Shown: positions 60,750 through 64,000 of the stretch, one piece after another
Numbering within the stretch: the first letter of the stretch is position 1
How the letters are laid out: each line of letters opens with the position of its first letter
DNA from: Undibacterium cyanobacteriorum
GTDB taxonomy: Bacteria; Pseudomonadota; Gammaproteobacteria; Burkholderiales; Burkholderiaceae_D
Assembly: GCF_031326225.1 (NCBI RefSeq)
Contig: NZ_CP133720.1
Location: 2,232,001-2,296,000, forward strand
Reading direction: 5' to 3'
Length of the DNA stretch: 64,000 nt
Notes under the pieces: generated by a model
What the model was told of the DNA's origin: nothing
Seen by the model: the letters and a program-made list of their open reading frames with translations, nothing else
The model's database searches: none
Translations under genes and position numbers: made by a program

Positions 60750-61508
60750 ATGCCTTTAGAACATATAAACGCGCACACTTCTTTGGAGGCGCTACATCCT
60801 TCACTCTGGCGCGCTTCACAACTCGCGCGTGGTCTGAGTGATGTGGTGGCCTGTGGCTATCCACAACTATCTCAAGAATTACCTGGCGGTGGCTGGCCTG
60901 CTGGTGCATTAATCGAACTGCTGATTGATCATCCTGGCTCGGCTGAACTGCAATTGGTACGGCCAGCTCTGCATGCTCAAAAGCATGGGCAAATCGTATT
61001 TTTACAGACGCCCTATCAACCACATAGCGATGCTCTGTTACAGGCAGGTTTTTCGCGCCAACGTTTGTTATGGCTGCGTAGTCAGAAACTGGTCGATGCT
61101 TTATGGACGGCAGAACAAGTGCTTCACAGTGGCAATTGTGCAGCACTTTTGTTCTGGCAAAATCAAGTGCGAACAGATGCTTTACGACGTTTGCATTTAG
61201 CCGCACAACACGGTCGCACTTTGTTTTTCTTGATGCGATCGAGTCGATTTAAAGACCATCCATCACCAGCCATTTTACGAATACATGTGCAAGCGGCAGT
61301 ACAAGGTTTGCATCTTGCGTTTATTAAGCGACGAGGAGTGCAAAAACATGATGCGCTCTTTTTACCTGCGAACTTACCGCTGCCTATGTTTAATCGCCTT
61401 GTTATAGAGACTGATGTCAGCACTACTCAAGACACCACCACCGTTGTGGATCGCCCTACATCTGCCGAACTTGGCACTCGACGTTTATCACCCTCCTTGG
61501 TTAGCTAA
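60750..61508 (+). CDS. imuA: Translesion DNA synthesis-associated protein ImuA
   Basis: A 252-residue protein related to RecA/SulA. It begins with the ImuA pattern ELPGGGWPAGALIELLIDHPG; the Walker-A-like loop of RecA is degenerate. Segments such as LRLVRPAL-type (LQLVRPALHAQ) and LLWLRSQKLVDALWTAEQ match ImuA. It works with ImuB and DnaE2 in SOS mutagenesis. No ribosome-binding site is obvious before the ATG. Its last 95 bases overlap the start of imuB, so the two are translationally coupled. Confidence 0.92.
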   Translation: MPLEHINAHTSLEALHPSLWRASQLARGLSDVVACGYPQLSQELPGGGWPAGALIELLIDHPGSAELQLVRPALHAQKHGQIVFLQTPYQPHSDALLQAGFSRQRLLWLRSQKLVDALWTAEQVLHSGNCAALLFWQNQVRTDALRRLHLAAQHGRTLFFLMRSSRFKDHPSPAILRIHVQAAVQGLHLAFIKRRGVQKHDALFLPANLPLPMFNRLVIETDVSTTQDTTTVVDRPTSAELGTRRLSPSLVS

Positions 61509-62934
61509 GAAGGCCGTGGTCGTCATGGAGCAAAACCGTGTACATACGGTGTCGTCGCTCGCCGCGCAAGCCGGTGTCACTTTAGGGATGCGTTTAAGCA
61601 GTGTGCAGATGCTATTGTCGGAAGCGATTATTCATCAACGCGATCCAATAAAAGAAAGTGCAGCTTTACAGAGCGCAGCCATGGCGTGTCTACGGTTTAC
61701 GCCACAAGTGTGTCTTCTTGAACCAGCATGTATCGCACTTAATGTCGGCGCTAGTTTGCGTTTATTTGGCGGCATACGACGTTTGCGTCGCCTCGTTCAA
61801 ACCACATTGGAACAGCTAGGCTTAGGTGCGCAATTAGCGATCGCCACCAGTGCGCACGGTGCTTGTTTGTTGGCACGGGCTCGACCTCAACGTGCCAGCG
61901 CTCATCAATGCCGCTTTGCCTTGGATAATCAGCGTTTGTCTGAGCGTTTAGGACATTTACCGATTAGTTTGCTACCAGCAGCACAAAAGTGGCTTGCGTG
62001 GTTCACCGGTATTGGTTGCAGTTCTTTAGCTGACTTGCGCCAACTGCCGCGTCCAGGATTACAGCGACGCTGTGGTAAAGACTTATTACATCAACTAGAT
62101 CTCGCTTTTGGAGATGCGCATGAGGTATATCAATGGCTGGAAATGCCGAAACAATTTCACGCACGTTTAGAGTTGCCGGATCGATTCGAACATGCTGAGC
62201 TGATTTTTCATTTCGCCCGCGTTTTGATTGTGCAATTGTGCGGGTGGCTTAGCCAACAGCAATTAGCCGTGAATTGCCTTGAGTTTGCCTTTGAACATGA
62301 GCGAGGACGCCAAGCGCGTGTTCCCACACTATTGCGTATCCCTTTGGCACAAGCACATTGGCGCGAAGAGCATCTATCAAAACTTCTAAAGGAGCATCTA
62401 GCGCAAATACAATTTGATGCTCCTGCGATTGCTATTCGTTTAGAAGCCTTACAAGTAACAGCAATGCATGCGCCGAATGCCGATTTATTTCCGGAGCCCG
62501 GTGGTAATCAAGAAGAGCAAAGTAAATTAATGGAGCTCTTAGTCGCTCGTCTGGGCGCAGAAAACGTGCTCTACCCAGCTCCACAAGCCGATCATCGACC
62601 CGAGGTGGCGAATCAGTGGGTCTCCATTTTAGAAAAAACAAAAACAACATCGCCCTCACCTCGACCAAGCTCATGCCGCCCCGCTTGGCTGTTGCCACAA
62701 CCACAGTTATTAGAGGTTCGAAGACATCGGCCACATTATCAATCAGTGCTGAAACTAATGTCTCCCGCTGAACGCATTGAAGCCGGTTGGTGGAATGGTC
62801 AACTCGTCACACGCGATTATTTCATCGCAGAAAACGCGCAGCATGTGCGATGTTGGATTTATCGCGAACGCATAGGACATGCACAACAAGCCGAAGACGA
62901 TGAAGTGTGGTATCTGCATGGCATTTTCGGCTAA
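61414..62934 (+). CDS. imuB: Y-family polymerase-like protein ImuB
   Basis: A 506-residue member of the Y-family that lacks the usual catalytic acids: the first motif reads WIALHLPNLALDVY rather than DxDxFFA, and the second reads CIALNVGASLRLFGG where active polymerases have the SxDE-type site. It is thus an inactive adaptor, as known for ImuB, which tethers DnaE2 to the beta clamp. A little-finger-like region follows (about 230-340). The C-terminal section (about 420-506) has ERIEAGWWNGQLVTRDYFIAE, characteristic of ImuB. Confidence 0.94.
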   Translation: MSALLKTPPPLWIALHLPNLALDVYHPPWLAKKAVVVMEQNRVHTVSSLAAQAGVTLGMRLSSVQMLLSEAIIHQRDPIKESAALQSAAMACLRFTPQVCLLEPACIALNVGASLRLFGGIRRLRRLVQTTLEQLGLGAQLAIATSAHGACLLARARPQRASAHQCRFALDNQRLSERLGHLPISLLPAAQKWLAWFTGIGCSSLADLRQLPRPGLQRRCGKDLLHQLDLAFGDAHEVYQWLEMPKQFHARLELPDRFEHAELIFHFARVLIVQLCGWLSQQQLAVNCLEFAFEHERGRQARVPTLLRIPLAQAHWREEHLSKLLKEHLAQIQFDAPAIAIRLEALQVTAMHAPNADLFPEPGGNQEEQSKLMELLVARLGAENVLYPAPQADHRPEVANQWVSILEKTKTTSPSPRPSSCRPAWLLPQPQLLEVRRHRPHYQSVLKLMSPAERIEAGWWNGQLVTRDYFIAENAQHVRCWIYRERIGHAQQAEDDEVWYLHGIFG

Positions 62935-62949
62935 TCCTTCGTACTATTT

Positions 62950-64000
62950 ATGGCTCTTTTTATGCTGCCGCATTACGCTGAACTTTTTTGCTTTTCCAAC
63001 TTCACTTTTCTGCATGGCGCTTCGCATGCGGAAGAGCTCGTTGCGCGTGCAGTCAAGTTGGGTTATCACGCTTTAGCGATTACCGATGAATGCTCGTTGG
63101 CAGGAGTGGTACGTGCTCATGACGAAGCTAAGAAACAGGGTTTAACGCTCTTAATTGGCAGTTATTTTCAACTGAGTGAAGATGTCGATGATCCAGAATT
63201 GGGGCAAATGCGTTTAATCGTGATTGCGCAAAACCGCGAAGGCTATGGCAATTTGTGCGAGCTCATCACGCAAGCACGCCTACGCCAAGATGTCACAAAA
63301 GGTAGTTATCGATTACAAGCGCATGATTTTTCTCACCCGATAGAATCTCTGCATCACATACGTGCTCTGCCACATTGTCTATTGATTTTATTGCCCGACT
63401 ATCCCATCGATCACACCTGCTTTGAGCGGCAAGTTACATGGGCCAAAGCTCTATTTGGTGAGCGTCTGTATCTCGGCCTGAATTTGTTGATGCAAGCCAT
63501 GGACGATTGGCAGCAATATCAAGTGCAGCGCATCGCTCAGCAGGCACAATTGCCCGTGGTTGCGCTCGGTCATGTTTGTATGCACGTGCGCTCACGTAAG
63601 CCTTTACAAGATACGTTGACGGCGATACGTGTGAGTAAGCCGATTGCGGAATGTGGATACGAGCTAGCGCCAAACGCAGAGCAACATTTACGTTCACGTT
63701 TAAGGCTAGGCAATATTTATCCTGCTGCGAGTTTGCAAGAAACCATACGTCTGGCAAATCGTTGTAACTTTTCGCTCGACGAACTGCGCTATGAATATCC
63801 CGACGAGCTGGTGCCTGCAGGCATGACGCCAGCCGTTTATCTGCGACAAGAAGTGTATAAGGGAGCGCAAAAACGCTATCCGCATGGCGTTCCAAACGAA
63901 GTGCGTAACAAGATCGAACATGAGCTACATCTGATTAATGATTTGGCTTACGAAGCTTATTTTTTGACGGTTTATGACATTGTGCGCTATGCACGATCGC
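62950..64000 (+). CDS. dnaE2: Error-prone DNA polymerase DnaE2 (3' partial)
   Basis: Open from the ATG at 62950, 15 bases after the imuB stop, to the right edge: 350 codons of an expected length above 1,000. The N-terminal PHP domain is clear: YAELFCFSNFTFLHGASHAEEL, LGYHALAITDECSLAGVVRAH and LLIGSYFQL. DnaE2 is a second DNA polymerase III alpha subunit that performs translesion synthesis with ImuA and ImuB. Upstream LexA boxes make it SOS-regulated as the third gene of the cassette. The polymerase core itself is outside the window. Confidence 0.93.
   Translation, partial: MALFMLPHYAELFCFSNFTFLHGASHAEELVARAVKLGYHALAITDECSLAGVVRAHDEAKKQGLTLLIGSYFQLSEDVDDPELGQMRLIVIAQNREGYGNLCELITQARLRQDVTKGSYRLQAHDFSHPIESLHHIRALPHCLLILLPDYPIDHTCFERQVTWAKALFGERLYLGLNLLMQAMDDWQQYQVQRIAQQAQLPVVALGHVCMHVRSRKPLQDTLTAIRVSKPIAECGYELAPNAEQHLRSRLRLGNIYPAASLQETIRLANRCNFSLDELRYEYPDELVPAGMTPAVYLRQEVYKGAQKRYPHGVPNEVRNKIEHELHLINDLAYEAYFLTVYDIVRYARS

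Noticed and set aside
60748..61206. A 152-codon minus-strand ORF opposite imuA
   Set aside because: Antisense to imuA, His- and Ala-rich in the manner of reverse frames.
1..64000. CRISPR arrays, tRNA or rRNA genes, transposases and integrase-type genes
   Set aside because: No regularly spaced repeats, cloverleaf-like sequences, rRNA core segments or transposase/integrase motifs were seen on reading both strands; a dedicated search was not possible.

Overview
The window looks like a chromosomal segment of a moderate-GC betaproteobacterium of the order Burkholderiales, probably Oxalobacteraceae-like. This is inferred from protein families and gene order only: recJ next to a COG4255 protein and a LolC/E-LolD pair, ygfZ next to a DUF4936 gene, mltG-tmk-holB-pilZ, an AlaA-like aminotransferase followed by hom, and an imuA-imuB-dnaE2 mutagenesis cassette. 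I saw no rRNA or tRNA genes, insertion sequences, prophage or CRISPR array. Genes are dense, with clear hairpin terminators between transcription units.

Layout. 1-11.5 kb: a Deg-like serine protease cut by the left edge, small membrane or secreted proteins, recJ, a COG4255 protein, lipoprotein export (LolC/E, LolD), a class C-like serine hydrolase and a lysophospholipid-transporter/acyltransferase fusion. 11.5-14.1 kb: a small lipoprotein and an unusual three-domain protein made of cysteine desulfurase, a decayed metallo-beta-lactamase fold and rhodanese. 14.4-22.2 kb: a tightly packed minus-strand operon with several ATGA stop/start overlaps. It encodes an FAD oxidase, DUF1365, a CFA-type methyltransferase, a chalcone-isomerase-like protein, an MFS permease, a DUF3833 lipoprotein, an SDR and an NTF2-like protein, and is divergent from a TetR regulator. 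The set looks like a fatty-acyl-chain modification pathway. 22.2-26.9 kb: a REC-GGDEF-EAL signalling protein, a PIN-PhoH ATPase and a Bcp-type peroxiredoxin. 27-34.4 kb: a lipid A L-Ara4N (arn) cluster with arnA split into two genes.

34.7-48.6 kb is mostly housekeeping: AlaA-like aminotransferase, homoserine dehydrogenase, DUF4936, YgfZ, MltG, Tmk, HolB, PilZ, a GNAT, RlmJ with a Ser/Arg-rich tail, a FadB/FadJ-like beta-oxidation enzyme, a DUF6289 peptide and the ABC-F protein YbiT. 48.7-54.8 kb: a hypothetical protein, a DUF4124-like membrane protein, a two-subunit molybdenum hydroxylase, a threonine dehydratase-like enzyme and a TauE-type exporter. 55-57.4 kb: four consecutive secreted proteins of unknown function. 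57.8-60 kb: a type IV pilin, a periplasmic NTF2-like protein and an isolated cheZ.

60.1-64 kb: a small divergent ORF, an intergenic region with three CTG-N10-CAG LexA-type boxes, then imuA, imuB and the start of dnaE2, which runs off the right edge. Together these form an SOS-inducible error-prone repair module. The most interesting points are the desulfurase/MBL/rhodanese fusion, the lipid-modification operon with its palindromic operator, the triple LexA array shared with a divergent small ORF, the RS-like tail on RlmJ, and the run of four unrecognised secreted proteins.
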